The notes under the pieces: model-generated
The model's input: only the letters and a program-made list of their open reading frames with translations
What the model was told of the DNA's origin: nothing
Database searches by the model: none
Source: Kiloniellales bacterium
GTDB lineage: Bacteria; Pseudomonadota; Alphaproteobacteria; Kiloniellales; JAKSBE01
Assembly (NCBI GenBank): GCA_030067055.1
Contig: JASJAL010000195.1
Span: forward strand, 1 to 10,875
Direction of reading: 5' to 3'
DNA: 10,875 nt
Shown: positions 1 to 6,633 of the stretch, in pieces
Position numbering within the stretch: position 1 is the first letter of the stretch
Layout of the letters: each line of letters starts with the position of its first letter
Translations under genes and position numbers: made by a program

Positions 1-68
1 AGCAGGTAGAGGAAATCGCGCCGCGTTTCGCCCTCTCCGCCGTGTGGCTGTTGCGCGGTCTCTGCCAT
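1..68 (-). CDS. petA: Ubiquinol-cytochrome c reductase Rieske iron-sulfur subunit, N-terminal fragment
   Basis: Only the first 22 codons are in the window; the gene continues past base 1 on the minus strand. The reading begins MAETAQQPHGGEGETRRDFL, with a twin-arginine motif (TRRDFL, residues 15-20) followed by the start of a hydrophobic stretch. Rieske subunits of the bacterial cytochrome bc1 complex carry exactly this kind of uncleaved Tat signal-anchor at the N terminus, and the folded 2Fe-2S protein is exported by the Tat system. The ATG at 68 is preceded by GGAGGG (bases 84-79, 10-base spacing), a strong Shine-Dalgarno. The cluster-binding region is outside the window, so identity rests on the N terminus plus the neighbourhood: petA beside trmL-hemF is an arrangement I recall from alphaproteobacteria. 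Another Tat substrate is possible but less likely. Confidence 0.8.
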   Translation of the reverse strand, partial: MAETAQQPHGGEGETRRDFLYL

Positions 69-298
69 GTCTTGTGATCCCTCCAAAGATTAAGTGGTCC
101 GGGTTCCGAAGACCGGTGGTTTCTTCTTGGCCGCCGAACGAGCGCTCATTAGTTATACGCCTGAACCGCCACGGCAGACGCCATTCTGGCCGCGTGACGC
201 GGGCCTTGCCTCGCGGCACGCATATAGAGGAAATTCCCGGAGAAAGCAAAACCTCTAAGCCCCTTCGAAAGACCCTGCTTCGCCCGGATGACAAGACC
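69..298. promoter_or_regulatory. Divergent petA / trmL-hemF intergenic region
   Basis: This stretch of about 230 bases separates the petA start from the preferred trmL start and must hold promoters for both directions. Minus-strand TATAAC (forward GTTATA, 152-157) is a plausible -10 for petA, leaving a leader of about 84 bases, but no good -35 lies in front of it. On the plus strand TATAGA (223-228) resembles a -10, again without a well-spaced -35. The trmL frame is open throughout the region, so part of it could be coding if trmL starts further upstream (GTG 194 or TTG 206). The promoter assignments are guesses from short matches. Confidence 0.35.
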
Positions 299-757
299 TT
301 GCGCCTGGTCCTCTTCCAGCCCGACATCCCGCAAAACGCCGGTGCGCTGATGCGCTTGGCGGCCTGCCTCGGCGTCGCCGTCGACGTTATCGAGCCCTGC
401 GGATTTGCTCTATCCGATAAGCGCATGAAACGGGCCGGCCTCGACTACCTGGATCTGGCCGCGATCACCCGTCACCGCTCCTGGACTGCCTATCGCGAGG
501 CGGCACCCGGCCGACTTTTGCTGCTGACCACCGCGGGCGATATCCGCCATTGCGATTTTCTTTACAAACCCTGTGACAGTCTTATGGTCGGCCGCGAAAG
601 CGCCGGCGTCCCACAGGACGTGCACGACGCCTGCGACGCCCGATTGCGAATTCCAATGAGGTCCGGCCTCCGCTCGCTCAACGTGGCCACGGCGGCGGCG
701 CTGGTGCTGGGGGAAGCTCTGCGCCAGACCGGACTCTTTCCCGAAGGAGAGGCATGA
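299..757 (+). CDS. trmL: tRNA (cytidine(34)-2'-O)-methyltransferase, SPOUT family
   Basis: The predicted enzyme transfers a methyl group from S-adenosylmethionine to the 2'-OH of the wobble nucleotide 34 in certain leucine tRNAs, acting as a dimer in the cytoplasm. With a TTG start at 299 the product is 152 residues, the usual size of TrmL. SPOUT motifs are in order: [20 protein letters not shown] near the N terminus (residues 5-24), GRESAGVP (98-105) and IPM...[11 protein letters not shown] (118-135), the last two forming the knotted AdoMet site. The start is uncertain: the frame stays open back to base 44, overlapping petA, but residues encoded before 299 look unlike the family, while the family usually starts right at the [12 protein letters not shown] segment. 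GGA at 286-288 is only a weak ribosome site for TTG 299; in-frame GTG 194 and TTG 206 have none. The stop overlaps the hemF start by ATGA, implying translational coupling. Function is confident, start is not. Confidence 0.88.
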   Translation: MRLVLFQPDIPQNAGALMRLAACLGVAVDVIEPCGFALSDKRMKRAGLDYLDLAAITRHRSWTAYREAAPGRLLLLTTAGDIRHCDFLYKPCDSLMVGRESAGVPQDVHDACDARLRIPMRSGLRSLNVATAAALVLGEALRQTGLFPEGEA

Positions 758-1620
758 ACGACGTCACGACAAGCGAGCAGCAGCGGCGCGCAGCGGCCTG
801 GTTCGAAGAGCTGCGCGATTCGATCTGCGCCGAGTTTGAGAAGATCGAAGACGAGCTGATCGGCGACAACGCCACCCGCTTCGCCCACATGCGCCCCGGG
901 CGCTTCAAGCGCAGCGAGTGGCAGCGCGAAGGCGGCGGCGGCGGCGTCATGTCGGTGATGCGCGGCCGTGTCTTCGAGAAGGTCGGGGTCAATATTTCGA
1001 CGGTCTGGGGCCGCTTCTCGCCGGAGTTCGCCAAGCAGATTCCCGGTGCCGCAGAGGACCCGAGCTTCTGGGCGAGCGGCATCAGCCTGGTCGCCCACTT
1101 GCAGTCGCCCCTGGTTCCGGCGGTGCACATGAACACCCGCCACATCGTCACCACCAAGTCCTGGTTCGGCGGCGGCGCCGACCTGACGCCGATGTTCCCC
1201 GAAGACCAGGACACCGAGGACTTTCACGCGGCGCTGAGGGAAACCTGCGAGCGCCACGGCGCGGACTACTACGATCGATTCAAGGCCTGGTGCGACGAGT
1301 ATTTCTACCTGAAGCACCGCGAGGAGCCGCGCGGCGTCGGCGGGATCTTCTACGACAACCTGGAAAGCGGCGACTGGGAGGCGGACTTCGCCTACACCCA
1401 GGACGTCGGCCGCTGCTTTCTGGACATCTATCCCAAGATCGTGCGCCGCCACATGGGCCGGCCCTGGAACGAGAAGCAACGCGAGCATCAGCTGGAGCGG
1501 CGTGGTCGCTACGTCGAGTTCAACCTGCTCTACGATCGCGGCACGAAGTTCGGCCTGATGACCGGCGGCAACGTCGAAGCCATCCTGATGAGCCTGCCGC
1601 CCAGCGTCGCCTGGCCCTAG
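754..1620 (+). CDS. hemF: Oxygen-dependent coproporphyrinogen III oxidase
   Basis: The enzyme oxidatively decarboxylates two propionates of coproporphyrinogen III to vinyl groups, giving protoporphyrinogen IX, and uses O2; it is a cytoplasmic dimer in heme biosynthesis. The 288 residues match the family end to end: [19 protein letters not shown] (60-78), VHMNTR (124-129), [11 protein letters not shown] (138-148), the PROSITE-type signature [19 protein letters not shown] (177-197), and [19 protein letters not shown] (255-273). By comparison with E. coli HemF, recalled rather than aligned, the four conserved histidines fall at 115, 125, 158 and 188, all present. The protein ends LPPSVAWP, shorter at the C terminus than E. 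coli HemF (299 aa); I recall this short ending as common in alphaproteobacteria, so it is probably not a truncation. The ATG at 754 is preceded by AAGGAGA (744-750) and overlaps the trmL stop. Use of the O2-dependent enzyme implies aerobic or microaerobic heme synthesis. Confidence 0.97.
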   Translation: MNDVTTSEQQRRAAAWFEELRDSICAEFEKIEDELIGDNATRFAHMRPGRFKRSEWQREGGGGGVMSVMRGRVFEKVGVNISTVWGRFSPEFAKQIPGAAEDPSFWASGISLVAHLQSPLVPAVHMNTRHIVTTKSWFGGGADLTPMFPEDQDTEDFHAALRETCERHGADYYDRFKAWCDEYFYLKHREEPRGVGGIFYDNLESGDWEADFAYTQDVGRCFLDIYPKIVRRHMGRPWNEKQREHQLERRGRYVEFNLLYDRGTKFGLMTGGNVEAILMSLPPSVAWP

Positions 1621-1807
1621 CGGACCTCAGGCGCGGCGCGAGTAAAAGGGCCTCCTGGCGGCCTCCGTTGTTGTGCGGGCGCCGGAAGCCCCGGGAATGC
1701 AATCCGCCAAATTGCTGAGCCTTCCGTCCCGGCCCGGTTTAGCCGTTTGGCGTCGGCCGGCCGGGCGGGATAGGCTCCAGCCAACGGAACAAGTGCCGGA
1801 GACCCCA

Positions 1808-2104
1808 ATGTCCCGCCCGACCGCAGTACCGGAGTTGCAGATCGACGATGGCGTGGTCCGGGTCACTCGATGGCGCTTCGCCCCAGGGGCCGAGACCGGC
1901 TGGCATCGCCACGGCTACGCCTACGTCGTCGTGCCCATGACCACGGGCGCCCTGACCATCGACACCGGCGATGGCCTCGTGACCGCCGAGCTCACCGCCG
2001 GAGTGGCCTACAACCGCCCGGCCGGCGTCGAGCACAACGTCATCAACGACAACGACTTCGATTTCGCCTTTGTCGAGGTCGAACTGCTGGAGAAAGCCGG
2101 CTAG
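1808..2104 (+). CDS. Small single-domain cupin protein
   Basis: A 98-residue protein that is essentially one cupin beta-barrel; substrate unknown. Cupin motif 1 is visible around GAETGWHRHGYAYVVVPMTTG (27-47) with H33 and H35. Motif 2 fits the consensus exactly as G65-x5-P71-x-G73-x2-H76-x3-N80. The glutamate that normally follows HxH is absent (Y39/V40 occupy the place), so any metal site would be three-histidine. No signal peptide is seen, so it is presumably cytoplasmic. The start is ATG 1808, with GGAG at 1798-1801; the frame is open further upstream to 1673, but those codons precede the ribosome site and look non-coding. It stands alone between hemF and a converging Rid gene. It could be a small dioxygenase, a sugar or acid binding protein, or structural only. 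Confidence 0.85.
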   Translation: MSRPTAVPELQIDDGVVRVTRWRFAPGAETGWHRHGYAYVVVPMTTGALTIDTGDGLVTAELTAGVAYNRPAGVEHNVINDNDFDFAFVEVELLEKAG

Positions 2105-2118
2105 TTCGAGATCACCTC

Positions 2119-2152
2119 AGATCGTATCGCGCCCAGGTGCGAGCTTCGATCT
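2119..2152. terminator. Nested inverted repeat between two convergent genes
   Basis: AGATCG (2119-2124) pairs with CGATCT (2147-2152), and inside it TCGC (2127-2130) pairs with GCGA (2139-2142), leaving an 8-base loop. It lies in the 108-base gap between the ends of the cupin gene and the Rid gene, where a two-way terminator would be expected. There is no T-tract on either strand, so it is not a classical intrinsic terminator and may be chance pairing. Confidence 0.25.
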
Positions 2153-2212
2153 AGCGCAACTCTCCGGAGGGCGACTAAAGCTTTACACTTTGAACCCTGA
2201 CGCGAGGCGGAT

Positions 2213-2563
2213 TTAGAGCGCCGCCGTCACCATGATCTCGACCGTGTACTTGGGAAAGGCGAGCTTGCTCTCCACGCAGGCCCGACAGGGCGTATTGCCG
2301 GGCGAGACCCAGGCATCCCAGACCTCGTTCATTTCGTCGAAGGTCGCGATGTCGGACAGCCAGATGTTGGCGGTCAGCAGTTTCGACTTGTCCGTGCCGC
2401 CGGCGGCCAAGAGCCGGTCGATGCTGGAAAGAATGTCCCGGGTCTGCTCGGCGACCGAGGCGCCGGGTGCGTTCTGGGCCACCTGGCCCGCAGTGTAGAC
2501 GACATCGCCGTGCACGACGACCTGACTCATGCGTTCGCCGACCTCGATACGTTTGATCGCCAT
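2213..2563 (-). CDS. Rid-family (YjgF/YER057c/UK114) protein, YoaB-like
   Basis: Rid proteins hydrolyse reactive enamine/imine intermediates released by PLP enzymes, or belong to catabolic pathways with similar chemistry; they are cytoplasmic trimers. The 116-residue product spans one whole domain: YTAGQVAQ (23-30), WDAWVSPGN (82-90), and the signature CRACVE (93-98) followed by KYTVEIMV (105-112). R94 corresponds to the substrate-carboxylate-binding arginine of E. coli RidA (R105), and E109 lies 15 residues on, as does E120 in RidA. The N terminus (RIEVGERMSQVVVHG) and the WDAW...NPKYKVEI-like tail resemble E. coli YoaB more than RidA itself, so the exact substrate is open. The ATG at 2563 has AGGGAGGA just upstream (minus strand, about 2568-2575); the longer frame to 2662 has no such support. 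It is a single gene, converging with the cupin gene and divergent from the PPK2 gene. Confidence 0.9.
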   Translation of the reverse strand: MAIKRIEVGERMSQVVVHGDVVYTAGQVAQNAPGASVAEQTRDILSSIDRLLAAGGTDKSKLLTANIWLSDIATFDEMNEVWDAWVSPGNTPCRACVESKLAFPKYTVEIMVTAAL

Positions 2564-2653
2564 GGCATTCCTCCCTTGGCCTCGCCGTTCACTCGAAGTC
2601 GCCGAAGCTAGGCCAAAACGAGCGCGCAGGGAACCGCTTCCGACCCAAAGGGC

Positions 2654-2683
2654 CTGCCACAAAGGCTAAGTCCGTGCTACAAT
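2654..2683 (+). promoter_or_regulatory. Possible sigma70-type promoter for the PPK2 gene
   Basis: TACAAT (2678-2683) is a good -10 match, in an unusually AT-rich patch of the 201-base divergent gap between the Rid and PPK2 genes. The best -35 candidate, CTGCCA (2654-2659, 18-base spacing), is poor. Transcription from here would give a leader of roughly 75 bases before the ATG at 2765. This is a short motif match only. Confidence 0.3.
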
Positions 2684-2764
2684 TCCTTACACGCAAGAGG
2701 GGCTTTTAAATCTCGCCCTGAGATTCGCTGTGCCGGGGCCCCAGATTAGTTGGAGGGAGCCGGA

Positions 2765-4384
2765 ATGTTCGAAACCGCCGAGCTTGGGCGCAAGGTAGCG
2801 AAGCGGGACTTCAAGCGGTTGGCGGCGCCGCTGCGCGAAGAGCTCCTGCAGCTGCAGGAACGACTTCGTCGCGGCCGGGACTTCCAAGTCATTCTGCTGT
2901 TCTCCGGGGTCGAAGGCGGCGGCAAGGGCGAGACGGTCGGCCTGCTGAACGAATGGATGGACCCGCGCTGGCTGATGACGCGGGCCTACGACGAGCCCCG
3001 AGATGCCGAGCGCGAGCGCCCGGAATTCTGGCGCTACTGGCGTGACCTTCCGCCGGCCGGTCGGATCGGCATGTTCCTCAGCGCCTGGTATCACGCAACG
3101 CTGCTGGACCGAGTCTACCGCGACATCGACGAGGCGGCCTTCGTTCGGCGCCTCGACCGCATCATCGCTTTCGAGCGTGCGCTCGCTCAAGATGGCGCCC
3201 TGATCCTGAAGTTCTGGATGCATCTCAGCGCGAGCGCACAAGAGGCCCGGCTAAAAAGCCTTGAGCACGATCCCCTGACCAAGGCCCGCGTCACGCCGCG
3301 CGACTGGGAGAACTGGCGCAATTATCCGAAGTTCATTGCCGCCGCAGAAGCACTGATCGCACGGACCAACCGGGGCATGGCGTCCTGGTCCATCGTTGAG
3401 GGAGCCGATCCCTACTATCGAGGCCTGACCGTGGCGACGATCCTGCGCGACGCCTTGGTGCAGCGGCTGTCGGAAAGCGAGCAGCGGGCGATGCCCGCAA
3501 AGCCGGCCAAGAGCGAGAAGAAGAAGAACAGCAATAGTGGCAAAGCCCCGAAAGTCGAGATACGGCGGCCCGGACCGGCCGAATCGATCACGGTCCTGAG
3601 CGGCCTCGACATGTCCCAGAAGCTGGAGAAGGCGACCTACCGGCAGACGCTGCCCGAGCTGCAGGCGCAGCTGCATCTATTGCATCTGCGAGCCAAGGAG
3701 CAAGGGGTCTCCAGCATCCTCGTCTTCGAAGGGATGGACGCGGCCGGCAAGGGCGGCGCCATCCGCCGCATCCAGGAAGGCTTGGAGCCACGCAACTACC
3801 AGGTCCACGGCATCGCGGCGCCGACCGAGGAGGAATTGGCGCAGCACTACCTCTGGCGTTTCTGGCGGCAGCTTTCGCCGGCCGGGCGGGTCACGATCTT
3901 CGACCGCTCCTGGTACGGACGGGTGCTGGTCGAGCGCATCGAGGGCTTTGCCACCGAAGACGAGTGGCGCCGGGCCTATGCCGAGATCAACGACTTCGAA
4001 AGCCAGCTTATTGAGCACGGGATCGTCGTGGTGAAGTACTGGGTGCACATCACCAAGAAGGAGCAGCTGGCCCGCTTCAAGCTACGCGAGAAGACCCCGC
4101 ACAAGCGTTGGAAGCTGACCGACGAGGATTGGCGCAACCGCGCCAAGTGGGACCTATACGAGGCGGCAGTCAACGACATGGTCCAGTACACCTCGACCAG
4201 CAGCACCCCCTGGCACCTGATCGAAGGCAACGACAAGCTCTTTGCCCGGATCAAGGTGCTGGAGATTTTCTGCAAGCGCCTGGCGGCCGCACTTGATACG
4301 GCCGAGCAGCGTCGACCTGCGGCGGCCACGACCACCACGCCGAAAAAGCGCCGGGCCGCAAAGGCAGAGCCTGCGACGGTCTAG
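2765..4384 (+). CDS. pap: Polyphosphate:AMP phosphotransferase (two-domain PPK2, class II)
   Basis: Predicted to phosphorylate AMP to ADP using inorganic polyphosphate; cytoplasmic. The 539 residues hold two tandem PPK2 domains. Domain 1 (about 10-235) has a Walker A-like GVEGGGKGET (48-57), RAYDEPRDAERERPEFWRYW (73-92) and FLSAWYH (104-110). Domain 2 (about 280-510) has GMDAAGKGGAIRRI (323-336), YLWRFWRQLSPAGRVTIFDR (362-381) and SWYGR (382-386). Two fused domains are the hallmark of the AMP-using class, whereas single-domain PPK2 enzymes use nucleoside diphosphates. Domain 1 lacks the FDR of the Walker B-type motif that domain 2 keeps (FLSAWY against FDRSWY), so domain 2 is probably the catalytic one; such divergence is usual in this class. 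A lysine-rich linker (about 245-268) joins the domains, and a tail with TTTTPKKRRAAKAEPA (522-537) ends the protein. The ATG at 2765 follows GGAGGGAG (2752-2759); the upstream TTG at 2750 is before that site. The gene is monocistronic, and its end faces the CCA transferase gene 21 bases away. Confidence 0.94.
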   Translation: MFETAELGRKVAKRDFKRLAAPLREELLQLQERLRRGRDFQVILLFSGVEGGGKGETVGLLNEWMDPRWLMTRAYDEPRDAERERPEFWRYWRDLPPAGRIGMFLSAWYHATLLDRVYRDIDEAAFVRRLDRIIAFERALAQDGALILKFWMHLSASAQEARLKSLEHDPLTKARVTPRDWENWRNYPKFIAAAEALIARTNRGMASWSIVEGADPYYRGLTVATILRDALVQRLSESEQRAMPAKPAKSEKKKNSNSGKAPKVEIRRPGPAESITVLSGLDMSQKLEKATYRQTLPELQAQLHLLHLRAKEQGVSSILVFEGMDAAGKGGAIRRIQEGLEPRNYQVHGIAAPTEEELAQHYLWRFWRQLSPAGRVTIFDRSWYGRVLVERIEGFATEDEWRRAYAEINDFESQLIEHGIVVVKYWVHITKKEQLARFKLREKTPHKRWKLTDEDWRNRAKWDLYEAAVNDMVQYTSTSSTPWHLIEGNDKLFARIKVLEIFCKRLAAALDTAEQRRPAAATTTTPKKRRAAKAEPATV

Positions 4385-4412
4385 GCTAAGCGCTCTGGTG
4401 AGACCTTAGCCT
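4383..4412. terminator. Hairpin shared by two convergent gene ends
   Basis: AGGCTAAG (4383-4390) and CTTAGCCT (4405-4412) form a perfect 8-base stem. The 14-base loop can fold further, CTC (4393-4395) with GAG (4400-4402). The arms overlap the stop codons of the PPK2 gene (plus) and the CCA transferase gene (minus). On the plus strand the stem runs into TTCTTGAGCTTTC, a modest T-rich tract, so it may work best as an intrinsic terminator for the PPK2 transcript while also blocking read-through from the other side. Confidence 0.5.
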
Positions 4413-5689
4413 TCTTGAGCTTTCGCCTTCTCCAGGCATTCGGCCCGCGTCGGCTGAAAGTCCCGCTCGATCCACCAGGACTCGACCCGTTCCAGCCTTT
4501 CGCCGACCTCGGGGCCGTGTGGAACCCCCAGCGCCAGCAGGTCCCGGCCCTTGAGCGGAAAACGCGGCGCCTTCCACGCCCGGGTCTCGGCCAGCGCGCG
4601 CTCGAGGGTGGCGGCTGCAGGTGACCTGCCGGCGGCACGGCGGCGCGCGAAGTCGAGCAGAACGACGTCGCGGAGGTTCTCCGGGCCCAGGCGATAGAGC
4701 AGGCGGCGCAGGGCACGGCCGTCATCGTCGATCCCGTGATCGAAGACTGCGGCGTCAACCTTGAGGTAGTCCTCGCCCTCGGCCAGCAGGACCAGGCGAT
4801 CGCGCTCGGCATTGGACAGTCGCAATCGTTCGGCTACGGCCAACGCCGCTGCCCGCTCGGGCCGCAGGAGTGCGGCCAGGCGCCGGATCGCGTCCTGCCC
4901 TCCTTCGCGTTCCGCGACTGCCGGCTCGACTGCGATCAGGGCCTTCAGCGCCGCCGTGCCCAGTTCCTCCGGCAAGACCGCATCCAGAACGCTTCGAGCG
5001 ATCATGATCTCCAGCACCGGCACGGGATCGCCGGCACGCAGGGTCTTGAGCAACTCGTCGCGGACCCGCTCGCCCGAGAGCCGAGCGAGTTCAGGAGCCA
5101 GCGCCTCGGCGATCTCCAGGATCGCCGGGTCGGCCGGTACCTTGCCGTAGAGCGCCTGGAAGCGGAAGAAGCGCAGCAGGCGCAGGTAGTCTTCTTCGAT
5201 CCGGGCCCGCGCGTCGCCGACGAAGCGGATACGGCCGGCGCGCAGGTCTTCGAGCCCGCCGAAGTAGTCGAAGAGCGTGCCGTCCGGTCGGCAGGACAGC
5301 GCATTGATGGTCAGGTCGCGGCGCGCGGCGTCGGCCTGCCAGTCGTCGGTGAAGGCGACCCGGGCGTGGCGGCCGAAAGTCTCGACGTCGACGCGCAGGG
5401 TCGTGACCTCGTAGGGCTTGTGCGCGGCAACCGCGGTCACCGTCCCGTGGTCGATCCCGGTCGGCACCGCCTTGAGACCGGCGGCCTCCAGCAGGCGGAC
5501 CACCGTCTGCGGCGGATCTGGGGTCGCGATGTCGACGTCGGCAACCGGCAGGCCCAGAAGAGCGTTGCGCACGCAGCCGCCGACGAAGCGCACCTCGGCG
5601 CCCTCGGCATCCAGCGCGGCGACTACCGCGCGCGCCGCCGGATCGGTCATCCAGGGCTGCGGCGGCAGGCGGCCTGAGCTCTGGGTCAT
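4406..5689 (-). CDS. cca: CCA tRNA nucleotidyltransferase (class II)
   Basis: Adds or repairs the 3'-terminal CCA of tRNAs without a nucleic acid template, from CTP and ATP, in the cytoplasm. The 427-residue product shows the class II order: motif A GGCVRNALLGLPVADVDIAT (37-56) with the metal-binding carboxylates D51 and D53, motif B RRDLTIN (123-129) for ribose recognition, DYFGG (141-145), and EEDYLRLLRFFRF (165-177) leading into the helical neck and body. The length suits bacterial enzymes lacking an HD domain. The family also includes poly(A) polymerases, which these motifs alone do not fully exclude, but the CCA enzyme is expected at this alphaproteobacterial locus. The ATG at 5689 has GAGG about 5 bases upstream; a second ATG at residue 14 has no ribosome site. 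It is the last gene of the minus-strand cluster, 18 bases after the DUF6111 gene, and converges on the PPK2 gene. Confidence 0.95.
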   Translation of the reverse strand: MTQSSGRLPPQPWMTDPAARAVVAALDAEGAEVRFVGGCVRNALLGLPVADVDIATPDPPQTVVRLLEAAGLKAVPTGIDHGTVTAVAAHKPYEVTTLRVDVETFGRHARVAFTDDWQADAARRDLTINALSCRPDGTLFDYFGGLEDLRAGRIRFVGDARARIEEDYLRLLRFFRFQALYGKVPADPAILEIAEALAPELARLSGERVRDELLKTLRAGDPVPVLEIMIARSVLDAVLPEELGTAALKALIAVEPAVAEREGGQDAIRRLAALLRPERAAALAVAERLRLSNAERDRLVLLAEGEDYLKVDAAVFDHGIDDDGRALRRLLYRLGPENLRDVVLLDFARRRAAGRSPAAATLERALAETRAWKAPRFPLKGRDLLALGVPHGPEVGERLERVESWWIERDFQPTRAECLEKAKAQEG

Positions 5690-5707
5690 CGCGGCCTCGC
5701 GCCGGGT

Positions 5708-5992
5708 TCAGCGGTCGGAGCCGTACTCGGAGGGAAAGGCGGTTGGCGAACGCGGTTCAAGTCCGGGCCTGTCGGGATGGCTGAGAATTTCGGGATCGAT
5801 ATAGAAGCGGAAAACCAGAAGCGAGACCAGCATCAGCGCCACGCCCGAGCCGAGCAACCAGGCGATGGGCTTGAGCTTCCTGTCGTCGCGGCGCAGATCG
5901 CGCCCGCTCCGCTTCGCCCAGTAGAGATAGACGCCGTAGATCAGGAACGGCAGGACCAGCGGGAGGACGACGGTGAGAAAGCGCTGGATCAT
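5708..5992 (-). CDS. DUF6111-like small membrane protein
   Basis: A 94-residue inner-membrane protein of unknown function. It has two hydrophobic segments, residues 5-25 (starting FLTVVLPLVLPFLIYGVYLY) and 43-63 (starting PIAWLLGSGVALMLVSLLVF). A short very basic/acidic loop between them (KRSGRDLRRDDRKLK, 27-41) should lie in the cytoplasm by the positive-inside rule. A proline-rich polar tail (64-94) follows, and with two segments both ends face the periplasm. The RFLTVVLPLVLPFLIYG start resembles the DUF6111 family, which I recall at this locus in alphaproteobacteria. Its ATG overlaps the stop of the Nudix gene by ATGA, so translation is probably coupled; it has little Shine-Dalgarno of its own. 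The longer open frame to 6046 overlaps the Nudix gene and is not supported. Confidence 0.8.
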   Translation of the reverse strand: MIQRFLTVVLPLVLPFLIYGVYLYWAKRSGRDLRRDDRKLKPIAWLLGSGVALMLVSLLVFRFYIDPEILSHPDRPGLEPRSPTAFPSEYGSDR

Positions 5993-6633
5993 GACGGGCC
6001 CAGCACCTCGGCCAGGTTGGACAGCATCCCCGCCGTCGCGCCCCATATGAAGCGTTCGCCGTAGGGGTAAGCGAAGAAATGCCGCTCCCGACCCTGGTAG
6101 ACCCGGCTGTGGCGCTGCCGGTTGCCGGCCTCGAGGAAAAAGGCCAGGGGCACCTCGAAGGCGTCGGCCACTTCGAAGGCGTCAAGTGTCAGTTCCAGCG
6201 GCGGCGGCACCAGGCCGACCACCGGCGTGACCTCGAAGCCGGTCCTGGTCACGTAGGTGTCGATCCGCCCGACCACCCGAACCAGCCCGGGGTCGAGGCC
6301 GACCTCCTCGCCCGCCTCGCGGAGGGCGGCGGCCTCGGCATCGGCGTCGTCCGGTTCGACGCGGCCGCCCGGAAAGCTGATCTGACCGGCGTGGTCGTTC
6401 AAATGATCGGTCCGCTGGGTCAATAAGACGGTCAGGTCCTCGTCGTGCGCCACGATCGGCACCAGGACCGCCGCCGGGGTCAACAGCCGATCGGGATCGT
6501 AGAAATCCGGGTTGAGGTCATGATCGCCGCGCGGCAGGTCCGAGACCGCGGCCTCCGCCGGGCTTAGCGGCGAGCGGCGGCGTCCGGGTGCCGGCAGGGC
6601 GGCAAGACGCTGGGCGACGGCCTCGGCGGTCAA
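5989..6633 (-). CDS. nudL: Nudix CoA pyrophosphatase, NudL type
   Basis: NudL-type Nudix hydrolases split coenzyme A or its derivatives into 4'-phosphopantetheine and 3',5'-ADP; cytoplasmic and Mg2+/Mn2+ dependent. With a TTG start at 6633 the product is 214 residues. The CoA-specific signature is LLTQRTDHLND...G...FPGG (70-90), and the Nudix helix REAGEEVGL is at 105-113. The spacing from FPGG to REAGEE is one residue longer than in the generic Nudix box, as in E. coli NudL. The substrate call follows the subfamily; a broader dinucleotide substrate is possible. Start choice: TTG 6633 overlaps the upstream TGA as TTGA and has GGAGG four bases ahead. An in-frame ATG at 6681 would add 16 residues and overlap the DUF1285 gene by 52 bases, with only a weak AGG upstream. 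It lies between DUF1285 and DUF6111 genes, 4-base overlaps on both sides. Confidence 0.9.
   Translation of the reverse strand: MTAEAVAQRLAALPAPGRRRSPLSPAEAAVSDLPRGDHDLNPDFYDPDRLLTPAAVLVPIVAHDEDLTVLLTQRTDHLNDHAGQISFPGGRVEPDDADAEAAALREAGEEVGLDPGLVRVVGRIDTYVTRTGFEVTPVVGLVPPPLELTLDAFEVADAFEVPLAFFLEAGNRQRHSRVYQGRERHFFAYPYGERFIWGATAGMLSNLAEVLGPS

Noticed and set aside
562..1488. A 308-codon minus-strand open frame opposite trmL and hemF
   Set aside because: It lies wholly over well-conserved trmL and hemF coding sequence and translates to Val/Ala/Arg-rich sequence without motifs.
1388..1620. Possible C-terminal truncation of HemF (ends at VAWP, shorter than E. coli)
   Set aside because: No frame beyond the stop continues the family sequence, and I recall short alphaproteobacterial HemF proteins ending the same way.
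1649..1666. Direct repeat GGCCTCC (1649-1655, 1660-1666) and short GGCC hairpin after hemF, considered as terminator or repeat element
   Set aside because: Only 4-5 pairs in a GC-rich background and no clear T-tract; expected by chance. The rest of 1621-1807 shows nothing recognisable.
4736..5677. A 313-codon plus-strand open frame opposite the CCA transferase gene
   Set aside because: The minus strand carries all class II nucleotidyltransferase motifs; the plus-strand translation is Arg/Gly/Gln-rich and looks like a codon-bias shadow.
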